Shown here piece by piece: positions 48,748-57,611 of a stretch of 64,000 nucleotides of DNA. The notes under the pieces were generated by a model. That model searched no databases, was not told where the DNA came from, and saw only the letters and a program-made list of their open reading frames with translations. The stretch lies in contig CAYMIN010000003.1 in the NCBI GenBank assembly GCA_964390495.1, positions 141,968-205,967 on the forward strand, read 5' to 3'. Within the stretch, counting starts at the first letter, position 1. Each line of letters begins with the position of its first letter. The DNA comes from UBA11051 sp964390495 (GTDB taxonomy: Bacteria; Armatimonadota; Zipacnadia; Zipacnadales; UBA11051). Made by a program: the position numbers and the translations under genes.

Positions 48748-49060
48748 CCCAATTCCTCCCCGGCCGAAGCTGTACGATTGTCTCCGGCCTTGCTGAGTGA
48801 GGCCTTGTACTATCGAACTTAAGGCATGAGCACGATAGGCCCGAGCGGAACTCATGGGAAGATCATTCGGCCATTACGTATAATTCACCTTTCGCCTTCG
48901 ATGTTGAGTGACCTGCAGGCACTCTAGTTTTTTGAGAATACGAATACCTTCTTCAGTGCTCAGCAGTCGCGTCAAACTGGCGTCTCTGACTGCCACACAA
49001 TCCCGAGAATCAACCTCTCATCGCCCAACCCAGCCTGGCTCCGGTCTTCTCTCCCCGGAC

Positions 49061-49966
49061 CTAGTCCTTTTCATCTAGCCACTCATACAGCTCTCCGTAG
49101 TGGCAGAACCAGGCCCGACCGGTCGCCGCGGCAGTCTCGAAGATCAGCCGCATGGTCTGCAGGTGCGGATCAACTACGGCCAGGATCGCCGGGTGGCAGC
49201 AGATCGAGAACACCAGGTCCTCCTCGATGGCGGTGCGCAGCCCGCTAGCGACGGCCTCGAGCCACTCGTTCAGCATCAACCTGAAGGTGCGGAAGGCGAC
49301 GCAGTCGGTCAGGCCCATCAGCGGCACCTCCCACAGGCCGTTGGGATAGCGGAAGGGCTGCAGGTCGCGGATACAGCGGGCGAAGATTCCCGGCGCGGTG
49401 GTGGTCGGGTCAGTGCCCTCGGGTAGAACCCCGTCATAGACCGCCGAGCAGAACGGGTAACCCAGCGCCTTGAGGAAATCCAGCAATTCCGGCTGTTTGG
49501 CGATGATGCCGCTGCGGAAGCCGCCGGGGGTGCGGAAGCCGGTCGGCGCGACGCCCAGTTGCTCCTGGATCAGGCGATGGGTGAGGCTGATTTCGTCCTC
49601 CACAACCTGTTGCGGGCTGCGGTTGGCGATCTGCAGGTCGCCCCGGGTGTAGGAGGGTGACAGCTCGTCGGGCGTCTCGGCGATGACGTTGACGTGGCTG
49701 TAGGTATGGTTGCCGATGGCGTGGCCTGCGGCGGCGGCCTCGCGCAGGTAGCGGATATCGGGCTGCTCCAGTGCGGCCCCCATCACGAAGTAGTGCAGGT
49801 GGGCGTCGTACTCCCCGGCCAGATCGTTGATCTTATCCACATACAGCTTGACCTCGTCGGCGATTAGGTGTTTGCGGCCGGTCCAGTCCGAATCCCAGTA
49901 CGGCCAGTTGCTGGCCATCTCGACGTCGAAGCTGATGGCGACCGCGAAGGGCTGCTGTGGCGGCAT
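49061..49966 (-). CDS. Polysaccharide deacetylase family protein
   Basis: NodB-like deacetylase (301 aa) without signal peptide. The metal site shows SFDVEMAS (first motif Asp-x-Glu instead of Asp-Asp), GNHTYSHVN (HxxxH) near residue 85 and TGFRTPGGFRSG (the Arg-Pro-Gly motif) near 141; CCHPA near 257 gives the catalytic His. It is likely to remove N- or O-acetyl groups from a polysaccharide; the cytoplasmic location implied by no signal is unusual. AGGAG is ahead of the ATG. Confidence 0.85.
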   Translation of the reverse strand: MPPQQPFAVAISFDVEMASNWPYWDSDWTGRKHLIADEVKLYVDKINDLAGEYDAHLHYFVMGAALEQPDIRYLREAAAAGHAIGNHTYSHVNVIAETPDELSPSYTRGDLQIANRSPQQVVEDEISLTHRLIQEQLGVAPTGFRTPGGFRSGIIAKQPELLDFLKALGYPFCSAVYDGVLPEGTDPTTTAPGIFARCIRDLQPFRYPNGLWEVPLMGLTDCVAFRTFRLMLNEWLEAVASGLRTAIEEDLVFSICCHPAILAVVDPHLQTMRLIFETAAATGRAWFCHYGELYEWLDEKD

Positions 49967-50102
49967 ATTGATCTCCTGTCGGGGGCATCGTATCTGATGG
50001 ATGTGGATAACAGCGGCGTTGCTGTATCGGGGGCAGTATTCCCCTAGTGGCGGGGCGCATCCTGCTGCGCTTGCCGGTAGCCGGGGCGGTAGCCGTGCGG
50101 TC

Positions 50103-50792
50103 TCAGGCCTTCAGCTTGTAGCCGTAGCTGGGGACGGTGACGATAATGTCAGGGGTGGCGGGATTGTCCTCGATTTTGTGGCGGAGGCGCCCGATATGCA
50201 CATCGAGGGTACGGGTATTGCCGCCGTTGCTCAGCCCCCAGACTTCCTTCAGCAGGTCCTGGCGAGACAAGGCCTTCTCGCAGTGGGCGGCCAGGATCCG
50301 CAGCAGGTCGAACTCCTTCGGCGTCAGCTTGACGGGTCGGCCGCGGACGGCGACTTCATGGCGTGCGACGTCTATTGTCAGGTTGTCGAGTTCGTAGCGC
50401 TCGCTATTAGCGGCGGGGCTGACGTACTCGTGAGCGCGGCGCAGTTGGGCCCGGATCCGCGCCAGCAGCTCGCGGGAGGAATAGCTGGGGTAGATATAGT
50501 CATTGGCGCCGGCCTCGAAGGTCTGCACCATCATCTCTTCATCGTAAGCTTCGACTAGGGTGATAATCGGGACGTCGGTGATGCCCCTGACGCACTCACA
50601 GACACGAGGTAGCGAGCCGCTGGCACCGCGCTCGTGAACGACCACTAGGTCAGCCTGTTCGACGTGTCGGTCGAAGCCGCGCTTGGCGGCGTTTTCGAGG
50701 ATGCTGAAGTGCAGCAGGTCGGAGGAGGTAACCCTACGGAGTTGGTCAGCGATCTCGGAGGGGCAGCCGATCATCAGTAGCGTCCAGGCCAC
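50103..50792 (-). CDS. Atypical OmpR-type response regulator (phosphorylation residues lost)
   Basis: 229 aa, GTG start. The C-terminal winged helix (VRGRPVKLTPKEFDLLRILAAHCEKALSRQDLLKEVWG...RTLDVHIGRLRHKIEDNP) is a normal OmpR/PhoB DNA-binding domain. The N-terminal domain keeps the receiver layout (DVPIITLVEAYDEEMMVQTFEAGANDYI) but lacks the acidic pair (GCPSE), the phospho-Asp (ADLVVVHERG has His there) and the conserved Thr and Lys. It should act independently of a histidine kinase. It lies 37 bases after an HTH gene, probably co-transcribed. Confidence 0.85.
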   Translation of the reverse strand: MAWTLLMIGCPSEIADQLRRVTSSDLLHFSILENAAKRGFDRHVEQADLVVVHERGASGSLPRVCECVRGITDVPIITLVEAYDEEMMVQTFEAGANDYIYPSYSSRELLARIRAQLRRAHEYVSPAANSERYELDNLTIDVARHEVAVRGRPVKLTPKEFDLLRILAAHCEKALSRQDLLKEVWGLSNGGNTRTLDVHIGRLRHKIEDNPATPDIIVTVPSYGYKLKA

Positions 50793-50829
50793 GACAGACC
50801 ACCCCCCGGAGGTCGCGCCGCGCTAGCCA

Positions 50830-51390
50830 CTAGCTGTCGCGTCGCTCCATGAAGCTGATGACATCTGAGAGCCGAAAACGGCGCTGGTTGCCCGGTGTCC
50901 GGAAGCAGTTGAGCACACCTCTGTTAGTATATCTGCGCACCGTGGTGGGGCAGACATCGAGCAGAATAGCCGTCTCCTGCAGGGTCAGGACCGGGTCGAG
51001 CAGTCGCTCGACGAGTTCGTCACGGGTCTGCTTGGTACGGGTGCGGGCCTCGCCCCCCTGCTGGGCTGCATCTATGTCGAGTGGCAGACGGCGCTGTCGG
51101 GCCTGCAGGGCCCTGAGCTTTTCGGCAGTGTCGCGGTCATCGCCTAGGCGGTCGAGGACGCGCGAGGTGCTAGCGGGTCGGCCTGAGCCGGCCTCTCGAG
51201 ACTGGCCGCCACGGGCTCTGGGCGTGGGCCGGGCGCCGGCCTGCGCCTGTGGCCCTGCTGCTTGTTCAGCAATTTCCGTGCCGTCAGCGGCTTGGTCGTT
51301 GGTCTGGTCGGGCTTGGCGGTCTTGCCGGCGGCCTCGGAGGTTTCCTGCTCCTGGTCGCCGGATTCTTCCTGCGATTTGTCCTGTGGCAT
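50830..51390 (-). CDS. HTH (excisionase/MerR-like) DNA-binding protein with charged N-terminal region
   Basis: 186 aa. The last 55 residues (LTLQETAILLDVCPTTVRRYTNRGVLNCFRTPGNQRRFRLSDVISFMER) form a MerR/excisionase-like helix-turn-helix with the usual wing. The first 110 residues are rich in Gln, Glu, Ala and Arg and look disordered. GGAGGAG precedes the ATG. Two direct repeats of GTGCGTTA sit just upstream. Its pairing with an atypical response regulator suggests a small regulatory module; target unknown. Confidence 0.75.
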   Translation of the reverse strand: MPQDKSQEESGDQEQETSEAAGKTAKPDQTNDQAADGTEIAEQAAGPQAQAGARPTPRARGGQSREAGSGRPASTSRVLDRLGDDRDTAEKLRALQARQRRLPLDIDAAQQGGEARTRTKQTRDELVERLLDPVLTLQETAILLDVCPTTVRRYTNRGVLNCFRTPGNQRRFRLSDVISFMERRDS

Positions 51391-51416
51391 TTTCTCCTCC
51401 CAACCTCCATTGTGCC

Positions 51417-51439
51417 GTGCGTTAGCACCTTGTGCGTTA
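51417..51439. promoter_or_regulatory. Direct repeats ahead of the HTH gene
   Basis: GTGCGTTA occurs at 51417-51424 and 51432-51439, start-to-start 15 bases, 27-49 bases upstream of the HTH gene start. A candidate operator for autoregulation; it may be chance. Confidence 0.3.
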
Positions 51440-51498
51440 AGTTCACGTCATTTGTCCACTACAGACGGAGCAAGCTGACGTCGCACAAAGAGCGTTCG

Positions 51499-51891
51499 TC
51501 AAGACTGGACACTCCGCCTGACAAAATCCAGCAGTTCTTCGGCAAAGCTGAGAGCCTGAGCAGCTTCATCCTCTGTTGGCGGTACCTCGTTGGGATAGCG
51601 CGCCGCGACTGCGTGTTGGTTCAGCGCCATCAGGCTGTATTGAGGCGGTTGCTCCCGTCCCCACCGCTGGAGGAGCCTGCTCAGAGAAAGAAGGTCGTGG
51701 GTTCTCGGGATGTCCTCCTCGCCCAGCCACGCGAGATAGGCCTTAATAGCTTTCTCAGCGGCCTGTTGAGCATGGAAGCAGGCAGGCCCAGAGAAACCTC
51801 GCGCAATCAATAGACTGGCGACTTGAAGGTCCTCGTGGGCGTAGGTCATCCATGCTTGATAGGAGGCGCGGCTTTCGTCAAGCGGCTTCAT
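51499..51891 (-). CDS. HEPN domain protein (toxin-type partner)
   Basis: Helical HEPN protein of 130 aa. The segments AHEDLQVASLLIARGFSGPACFHAQQAAEKAIKAYLAWLGEEDIPRTHDLLSLSRLL are typical of HEPN partners of minimal nucleotidyltransferases. The R-x-H in PRTHDL is the visible candidate active-site pair, not the classic RxxxxH of RNase HEPN toxins. It overlaps the MNT gene by 14 bases. Such pairs act as toxin-antitoxin systems in which MNT may modify HEPN. Confidence 0.85.
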   Translation of the reverse strand: MKPLDESRASYQAWMTYAHEDLQVASLLIARGFSGPACFHAQQAAEKAIKAYLAWLGEEDIPRTHDLLSLSRLLQRWGREQPPQYSLMALNQHAVAARYPNEVPPTEDEAAQALSFAEELLDFVRRSVQS

Positions 51892-52225
51892 ACAGCCGCA
51901 CCCCCTTGCGGTCAGCCTGCCGTGTCACGAAACCGCGAAGATGACGGCCGCGCTCCCAGGCTTGCGGCGTTCGCACAAGTAGATCGAAATCCAGCGGGCT
52001 CAGCACCGGCTCCACGACCTCACGCAGGGCCACTGCCAGGCTGATAGGAGACTCGGTGGGGGCCACTACCATCAGGTCGAGGTCACTGGCCTCTTGCTGG
52101 CGGCCCTCGGCATACGAGCCGAACAGGATGACGAGTTGGGGATTGGCAGCCTCCACGATCCGGCGCACCGCTTCGCTTAGCTTGGGCTGCAGCTCCGGCG
52201 GCAAAGTCGGAATGTCAGTTGCCAT
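51878..52225 (-). CDS. MNT-type nucleotidyltransferase (antitoxin-type partner)
   Basis: Minimal nucleotidyltransferase of 115 aa. The active site FGSYAEGRQQEASDLDLMVV (GS-x10-DxD) is intact and a third Asp lies in LDFDLLV. It precedes and overlaps the HEPN gene, the standard order for MNT/HEPN pairs. GGAGGTG lies 7 bases before the ATG. Confidence 0.87.
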   Translation of the reverse strand: MATDIPTLPPELQPKLSEAVRRIVEAANPQLVILFGSYAEGRQQEASDLDLMVVAPTESPISLAVALREVVEPVLSPLDFDLLVRTPQAWERGRHLRGFVTRQADRKGVRLYEAA

Positions 52226-52400
52226 GCTCAGTCACCTCCGGCGCGCCAATTCAAATAGCAGTTGGGCAAAGCATCTGTTCAGTCGTTGGCGACAGTGACG
52301 CCTGCCGAGCCGGCAGACCATCGCAACGGGCCCTTCATTGCGGCACTGCTAGGCTTCTTCAGCTAGAGTGTGGCATGCGTGCTTCATGTTAATTGCTTTC

Positions 52401-52661
52401 CTATCGCCTCAGGGCGGCGGCCAGGGACCACCCCACCGTCAGCAATACGCTTAGCAGGATGCTCAGCAGAATACAGGTCGCCAACGGCAGATAGACCGTA
52501 ACCCCGCCAATGCGCACCACGAAATCACCGGGCAAGCCGCGCTCGCCTGCGCCCGACCAGCGGCCCATCACGTAAACCAAGAGCCCCGCCAGCGCCAAGA
52601 TCAAGCCGGTAGCGACAAGTAGCTTGCCGATACTGGTCAGAGCCGGTGACGCCGAGCTCAT
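52401..52661 (-). CDS. DUF2905 small membrane protein
   Basis: 86 aa with two hydrophobic helices. GRLL-type glycine turn GERGLPGDFVVRIGGVTVYLPLATCILLSILLSVLL matches the DUF2905 family (LPGDIxIxxGxxxxYxPxxTxILxSxxL). The start overlaps the preceding stop (TGATG). Function is unknown; the family is widespread. Confidence 0.8.
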   Translation of the reverse strand: MSSASPALTSIGKLLVATGLILALAGLLVYVMGRWSGAGERGLPGDFVVRIGGVTVYLPLATCILLSILLSVLLTVGWSLAAALRR

Positions 52662-54379
52662 CACAGCTCCCCAATTTCGCGCAACTGCTCAAACTCGGCT
52701 CGCGCCGCGGTCGCAGCGCGTTGGTACTGGTCGAGCGGCAGTTGCATATTGGTGTCCAGATAGGTCATCAGGTTGACCGTGGCTTCCAGGGCCAGGCTGT
52801 AGAAAAGCTGGCGTCGGAGATGTAGCTGGGCAGCCCCGGTCGGCGGGAGCACGGTCTTGGCGAATCCGGTCACCTCGGTTATCTGCTCGCTGGCTTGCTC
52901 CGAGGCCAGGTAGGCCTTCTCCCGAGGCACAACGCGGTCGCGGGAGTAGCTAGCGAACATCCGCATGGCCTCTTCCAGGCTGGCCATGACGGCCTCGTCG
53001 GCGGTCATCATGATCTGGTTGTAGCGCTTGCGGGCGACGGGATGGTCGCCGCCTCCGCGCAGGCGCGCGGCCTCGGCATAGCAGTAGAAGCCCTCCTCAA
53101 AGCGGCCGGCCGAGACGTAGAGGTCGCCGAGCTTGTCGAATATTTGGCTGCGCAGATGCGGCTCAGCAGTGCGAGCGGCCAGGTCGTAGGCCTCCTCGGC
53201 CTCGGGAAGCATCTGGGCCTGGCGGTAAGCATCGCCCAGCTTCATCAGCAGAGAATTGTCCTCGGGATTGCGGGCGACCGCCTGGTCGAGATAGGTAGCA
53301 GCGTGTTTAGGTTGGTCGCGGCTGCTGAGAACGTTAGCCGCGCCCACATAAGCGGCCACGCAGTCGGGATCAATCGCGATAGCCTCATCGAAGGTCTCAA
53401 CGGCCTTCTGCCAGAGGCCTTCGGCGTGCAACAGGGCGGCCAGATGCAGTAGCGGCTCGACTGCCTGCGGGTCCACCTTGGCAGCGCGTTGCAGCCATTG
53501 GCGGCGGTTTTCGGTATCGTTTTCGGCAGCGGCGAGCTCGGCCCGCAACAGATATACCCCCAGCAGCGGCTCACCGTACTTGAAGGCCAGGTCGGCCTCG
53601 CGGCGGGCCAGCGTAAGGTCGCCCAGGCCCAGGGCCGCACGGGCGGCAGCGGTGTGCTCCGCCGGCGGTTCGCTAGCGGTCGGGGCCGGCACCTCGGCGG
53701 CTGTCGCAGGTTGGTCCGGCATTGCAGGCGGGCGGTCCGGTTTGTCAGGCACCGTGGGCGCTTCCCCAGCGGTCGCCGGCTTATCAGGCGGTGCGGTGGT
53801 GGTATCGGTAACCGGTGCAGGAACCGCAGGGGTCTGCGGCGGCGTTGCTGCGGTAGTGGTGGGAAGCTGGAAAGGCTGGGCGGCCGCGAAGCCCTGGACG
53901 AGATTGGCGGCGAAACGGTCGGCGGCAGCTTTGATGTCAGCGGGGCGCAAGTCCGACAGGACAATCTCGAAGCCGCGCATGGGCTTGGGGCCGGGCCGAG
54001 ACCACGCTGTTTCAAGCCGCACCTGCTCGGTGGTGTCGGCCCCTGCGGTCATGGTGATGCGCAGCAGGAATATGTCACTGAGGTCAAGTGTCTCCGCCAG
54101 CTTGGCGGGATCGCAGCCGGGCGTGCCAGCCAGCAGGCTAGCGAGATCATCGCCGGCCCCGGCGGCTTGCAGCAGCGGCGAACCCGGATGCAAGAGCAAC
54201 GCCTGCCAGCCGTCGAGGCCGGAGATGGTGTTGATAATGGCATCAGCGAGGGCGCTGAGTTGGCGGGTGTAGGAGCCGGTGGGCGGCTGAAGAATCACGG
54301 CGGCGTTGTGCTGAGCCGCCACGGCGGCCGGACTCAGCAGCAGAATAGCTAGTGCCGCATACCGGATCGGTCTGCGCAA
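52661..54379 (-). CDS. Exported TPR protein with Pro/Thr-rich linker
   Basis: 572 aa. A signal peptide (YAALAILLLSPAAVAAQ) starts the protein; residues 25-165 form a domain resembling a periplasmic alpha/beta fold; a linker rich in Pro, Ala and Thr follows (about 175-245); then about five TPRs (GDLTLARREADLAFKYGEP..., AEGLWQKAVETFDEAIAIDPD..., NPEDNSLLMKLGDAYRQAQM...). The TTG at 54379 is the start, 7-8 bases after AGGAGG. It lies between the zinc-ribbon TPR gene and DUF2905 in one operon. Function unknown. Confidence 0.8.
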   Translation of the reverse strand: MRRPIRYAALAILLLSPAAVAAQHNAAVILQPPTGSYTRQLSALADAIINTISGLDGWQALLLHPGSPLLQAAGAGDDLASLLAGTPGCDPAKLAETLDLSDIFLLRITMTAGADTTEQVRLETAWSRPGPKPMRGFEIVLSDLRPADIKAAADRFAANLVQGFAAAQPFQLPTTTAATPPQTPAVPAPVTDTTTAPPDKPATAGEAPTVPDKPDRPPAMPDQPATAAEVPAPTASEPPAEHTAAARAALGLGDLTLARREADLAFKYGEPLLGVYLLRAELAAAENDTENRRQWLQRAAKVDPQAVEPLLHLAALLHAEGLWQKAVETFDEAIAIDPDCVAAYVGAANVLSSRDQPKHAATYLDQAVARNPEDNSLLMKLGDAYRQAQMLPEAEEAYDLAARTAEPHLRSQIFDKLGDLYVSAGRFEEGFYCYAEAARLRGGGDHPVARKRYNQIMMTADEAVMASLEEAMRMFASYSRDRVVPREKAYLASEQASEQITEVTGFAKTVLPPTGAAQLHLRRQLFYSLALEATVNLMTYLDTNMQLPLDQYQRAATAARAEFEQLREIGEL

Positions 54380-54391
54380 TCGGCTGACCTC

Positions 54392-55720
54392 CTACTCTTG
54401 GGCCTCACAGAACTCCTGCCCGGCCTTGCAGGCATCCACGGAGGCTTTGGCGGCAGCGCTGAGCTGCGGATTATCCTCCATGCGCTGGCGGTAGGCTTTA
54501 CCGGCTTGGCCATAGCGGGCCGCAGCTTCGCCGTAGCGACCCTGACGCCTGAGTTCGTCGGCCTGGGCGCGCAACTCGTCAGGGCTGGGCGCGGGTTGTT
54601 CGGGCTTGGTGGTAGAGGTCGCCGGCGGGGGCTTGTCACTGATCCAGATGCTGATTTCACCGGGACCCCGGTCCGGCGGCGTTGCGGTCTCCGTAGAGGC
54701 GCTGCCGGTCGGCTTGGCGGTTTTGGTCTCATTGCGCGGGCTGATAATTTCGTTGCCGCTGGTGGCTTTGGAGCCCGATTTACCGGCGGTGCCGCTGGAG
54801 GTGGCCGAGGGATGACGGCTGCCCCCGCTCACCTCGCGATAAGGGGGGGTAGAGGCCCGGGTAATCGGCGTCGGCGGTGGCACCAGCGGCTCGGCGATTG
54901 CGGGCGGCTCTTCCTCGTCGGCAGTCGCCGGTATCACCACCGGCGCGAAGGGGTTGGGGCCCTTGGAAGGGATATACTTGGGCAATTGGGCGGTGCGCGA
55001 CTCGCCCTCGGCAAGCCGCTCGCGTGCCAGCTCGAGACGTCTGGCAGCGGCCTTGTCCTGCGGGTTGGCCTGGAGCGCGGCCTGGAAATGGGATGCGGCC
55101 TTGGTGTAGCGGCCATCGGCCATCGCGGCATTGCCCGCTTCCATCGCGAACTCATAGCCGGCCTCGGCATCGTTGAGGCGGTGGGCATTGCGGGCACTGA
55201 CGATCAGCAGCGCGCCGACGACGAAAACCAGCAGCGCAGCGGCGACCGACAGCACCAAGGGTGCGTATCGCAGCCAAGTTTCGTCGCCTTCGTTAGCTTC
55301 GGGCGCGGGTTGATCTCCGCGCAGAATCTGTAGCTTCAGCAGACTGGCCTTCTGGCGCTCGGCTGCCCGCGAGGGGTCAATGCGCAGCACGCTCTCGTAG
55401 GCGTCGAGGGCGTCCTGGAGATTCCCGGCCTCTTCATGGGCCATTCCGAGTAGGGCCAAGGCGGCCAGGTAGTTGGGCTGGAGGGCCAAGGCGCGCTGGC
55501 ATAGCTCGATGGGCTCGGCGGTGTGGCCTTCAGCCAGGACCTCGGAGGCCTGAGCTACCAGGTCCTGAGCCGAGACGGCCTGCTGAGCCGGGATTTGGTC
55601 GGTGTCGCCGGTGTAGGCTTTCTCGGACTGGTCAACCGGCGTGGCAAGCTGGGCGCCGCACTGCGCGCATAGCTGGTTATGGTCGGCGTTGCGCGCGCCA
55701 CATTCGCTGCATACTTTCAT
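54392..55720 (-). CDS. Zinc-ribbon, TPR and single-helix membrane protein
   Basis: 442 aa. An N-terminal zinc ribbon (CSECGARNADHNQLCAQCGAQL) precedes TPR motifs (VLAEGHTAEPIELCQRALALQPNYLAALALLGMAHEEAGNLQDALDAYESVLRIDPSRA), one transmembrane helix near residue 170 (YAPLVLSVAAALLVFVVGALLIVSA), another TPR-like stretch, a Pro/Thr/Ser-rich linker and a final helical segment. No family function is known. AGGAG lies ahead of ATG 55720. First gene of the operon under the promoter at 55849-55877. Confidence 0.8.
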   Translation of the reverse strand: MKVCSECGARNADHNQLCAQCGAQLATPVDQSEKAYTGDTDQIPAQQAVSAQDLVAQASEVLAEGHTAEPIELCQRALALQPNYLAALALLGMAHEEAGNLQDALDAYESVLRIDPSRAAERQKASLLKLQILRGDQPAPEANEGDETWLRYAPLVLSVAAALLVFVVGALLIVSARNAHRLNDAEAGYEFAMEAGNAAMADGRYTKAASHFQAALQANPQDKAAARRLELARERLAEGESRTAQLPKYIPSKGPNPFAPVVIPATADEEEPPAIAEPLVPPPTPITRASTPPYREVSGGSRHPSATSSGTAGKSGSKATSGNEIISPRNETKTAKPTGSASTETATPPDRGPGEISIWISDKPPPATSTTKPEQPAPSPDELRAQADELRRQGRYGEAAARYGQAGKAYRQRMEDNPQLSAAAKASVDACKAGQEFCEAQE

Positions 55721-55848
55721 CGCCTGGCTCCTACAGGAACAGATGGCTGTGCTCAAGACGCCTAGAAAGAGGGGGCTGAGAATCTGCCCTTGTTTGTTAT
55801 ACAGGTTTGCAGAAAGTTTCCGGAAAAAGCTATACAGCTCCAGCCGGT

Positions 55849-55877
55849 ATTGTAACCGCGCAGCGCCTGACTGTCAA
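55849..55877 (-). promoter_or_regulatory. Strong promoter of the TPR operon
   Basis: On the minus strand TTGACA (55877-55872), a 17-base spacer and TACAAT (55854-55849). The transcript would start near 55842, about 120 bases before the ATG at 55720. Confidence 0.8.
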
Positions 55878-55902
55878 GTGGCGGACGCGAGGCAGCCGGC
55901 GC

Positions 55903-56787
55903 TCAGATGATGAGCTTGTTGAGCGGGTACTCGATGATGCCCTGGGCACCGGCGGCCTTGAGCTGCGGAATTAGGACGCGCACCGTCTGCTTCAGCACGA
56001 TCACCTCGATAGCGTGCCAGCCGTTGTTAGCCAGCTCCGAGACCGTCGGGTTCTTGAGGGCCGGCAGCTTGGCCAGCACCGCCTCGAGGTCCTCTTGGCT
56101 GCAGTTCATCTTGAGGCCGACATACTGCTCAGCCGCCAACGCGCCGCCCAGCATCAGAGCGATGTTCTCGATCTTGTTGCGCTTCCACAAATCAGCCCAG
56201 GCGTCCTGGTTGGCAATCAGCTTGGTCGTGGACTCAAACAGCACGTCCACGATACGGAGGTTGTTGGCGTGCAGGGTGCTGCCGGTTTCGGTGCCCTCGA
56301 CGATGGCATCCACGAGACTGGGACACTTGGCCTCGGTAGCGCCCCAGGAGTACTCGACGGTGGCCTCGACACCGTGCTCGGCCAGGTACTTGTTAGTCAC
56401 GGATACCAGCTCGGTGGCGATGCGCTTGCCCTGGAGGTCCTCAGGCCCCTTAATGTCAGCTTCATTATCCACCGCCAAAACCCACTTGTAGGGACGCATA
56501 CCCTGCTTGGCATAGATGAGGTCGGCGACCTCGACGACGCGGTCCTCGACCCCGCACTCCTTGATCCAATCCAGGCCGGTCAGGCCGCAGTCGAGGACAC
56601 CGTCGGCGACATAGTTGGGCATCTCCTGGGCGCGCAGCAGCACACTCCAGAGCTCGTCATCATTGAGTTCGGGCGTGTACTGGCGCTCGTCGAGACTGAC
56701 GCTCCAGCCGGCCTTGCGGAAGATCTCGATTGTGGCGTCCTGCAGGCTGCCCTTGGGTAGTCCGATGCGGAGTTTGGGTTGCTCCAT
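55903..56787 (-). CDS. hisG: ATP phosphoribosyltransferase, long form
   Basis: First enzyme of histidine synthesis (294 aa). RIGLPKGSLQDATIEIF opens the catalytic domain; the PRPP-binding region is VDAIVEGTETGSTLHANNLRIVDV. The final 75 residues (LKMNCSQEDLEAVLAKLPALKNPTVSELANNGWHAIEVIVLKQTVRVLIPQLKAAGAQGIIEYPLNKLII) form the C-terminal regulatory domain of the long form, so histidine inhibition without HisZ is expected. AGGAG precedes the ATG. It stands without other his genes. Confidence 0.94.
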   Translation of the reverse strand: MEQPKLRIGLPKGSLQDATIEIFRKAGWSVSLDERQYTPELNDDELWSVLLRAQEMPNYVADGVLDCGLTGLDWIKECGVEDRVVEVADLIYAKQGMRPYKWVLAVDNEADIKGPEDLQGKRIATELVSVTNKYLAEHGVEATVEYSWGATEAKCPSLVDAIVEGTETGSTLHANNLRIVDVLFESTTKLIANQDAWADLWKRNKIENIALMLGGALAAEQYVGLKMNCSQEDLEAVLAKLPALKNPTVSELANNGWHAIEVIVLKQTVRVLIPQLKAAGAQGIIEYPLNKLII

Positions 56788-56820
56788 CGGTGTTCACTCC
56801 TCGGCTGTATGTGTCATATC

Positions 56821-57486
56821 TTAAGCCGAATCGGCGGCGGGGTCCGGTGGCTCCGCATACCGTCCGGTCGCGAACTTGACGCCGGAATAGACAAACCAGA
56901 TGCCGAGTAACATGATAATGACACCGCAAGCTACAACCAGCCAGCCGAGCTGCAGGCGCTGCTTGCCGAGAGCGATGAGCAGCGCAACAAAGCAGTACCA
57001 GGTGACATCGGACAGCTCATGGCCAAGGTAAAAAGCCAGATACTCAGAGATCGTCTGCGGGTTGGTATGAGCCACCTGGCCGGCACCGATGGTGGCCCAC
57101 CAGGCGGTGAAATAGGGATTGGCAATACAAACCGCCGCCCCGGCCAGCATCAGCTTGGCCCAGGGCATGGCTGCGATCCCGGCAGCGTCGAACTGCAAAT
57201 CGGCTCCGGCGCGGATCATATCATAGCCCATGTACAAGAGCGCCGCGCCGCCGAGTATGCCGATGCCGCCGCGTACCGCCGCCTTAGCCAATAGCACCCG
57301 CAGCCCCAGTACCAGGCCGATGACAACCAGCAACTCGAGGGCGGCGTGGCCGGCGACGATCACGGGGGCCGCCCCGAAGCCCAGTACCGAGACCTGACCG
57401 ATGGTGAGAGCCAACATCGGCCCGGGCATGATCGCACCCGAAAAGCCGGTTATGAAAGCGATGGTAGCGATTCGCGAAATGCGCAT
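56821..57486 (-). CDS. LysE/RhtB-family exporter
   Basis: 221 aa, about six hydrophobic helices. The conserved opening FITGFSGAIMPGPMLALTIGQV with the PGP motif is near residue 12, and NPYFTAWW is near 120, both family marks. Likely exports an amino acid or derivative. It lies 33 bases upstream of hisG on the same strand, so co-transcription is possible; a histidine role is not supported. Confidence 0.85.
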   Translation of the reverse strand: MRISRIATIAFITGFSGAIMPGPMLALTIGQVSVLGFGAAPVIVAGHAALELLVVIGLVLGLRVLLAKAAVRGGIGILGGAALLYMGYDMIRAGADLQFDAAGIAAMPWAKLMLAGAAVCIANPYFTAWWATIGAGQVAHTNPQTISEYLAFYLGHELSDVTWYCFVALLIALGKQRLQLGWLVVACGVIIMLLGIWFVYSGVKFATGRYAEPPDPAADSA

Positions 57487-57512
57487 GAGGCAGTCTCGGC
57501 AAGACCTAACTC

Positions 57513-57535
57513 AGCCGGGCCGATGACGCCCGGCT
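57513..57535 (-). terminator. GC-rich hairpin between GNAT and LysE genes
   Basis: AGCCGGGC and GCCCGGCT form an 8-bp stem with a 7-base loop. No T-run follows on either strand, so it could be a weak terminator or a leader structure of the exporter gene. Confidence 0.4.
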
Positions 57536-57611
57536 TCGGCCCCAATAATACCACAGATCGCGGCAGGCGTAAACCGTGGCGGGCCAAAGGGCCTCGGGGG
57601 GCGGACCGGCG

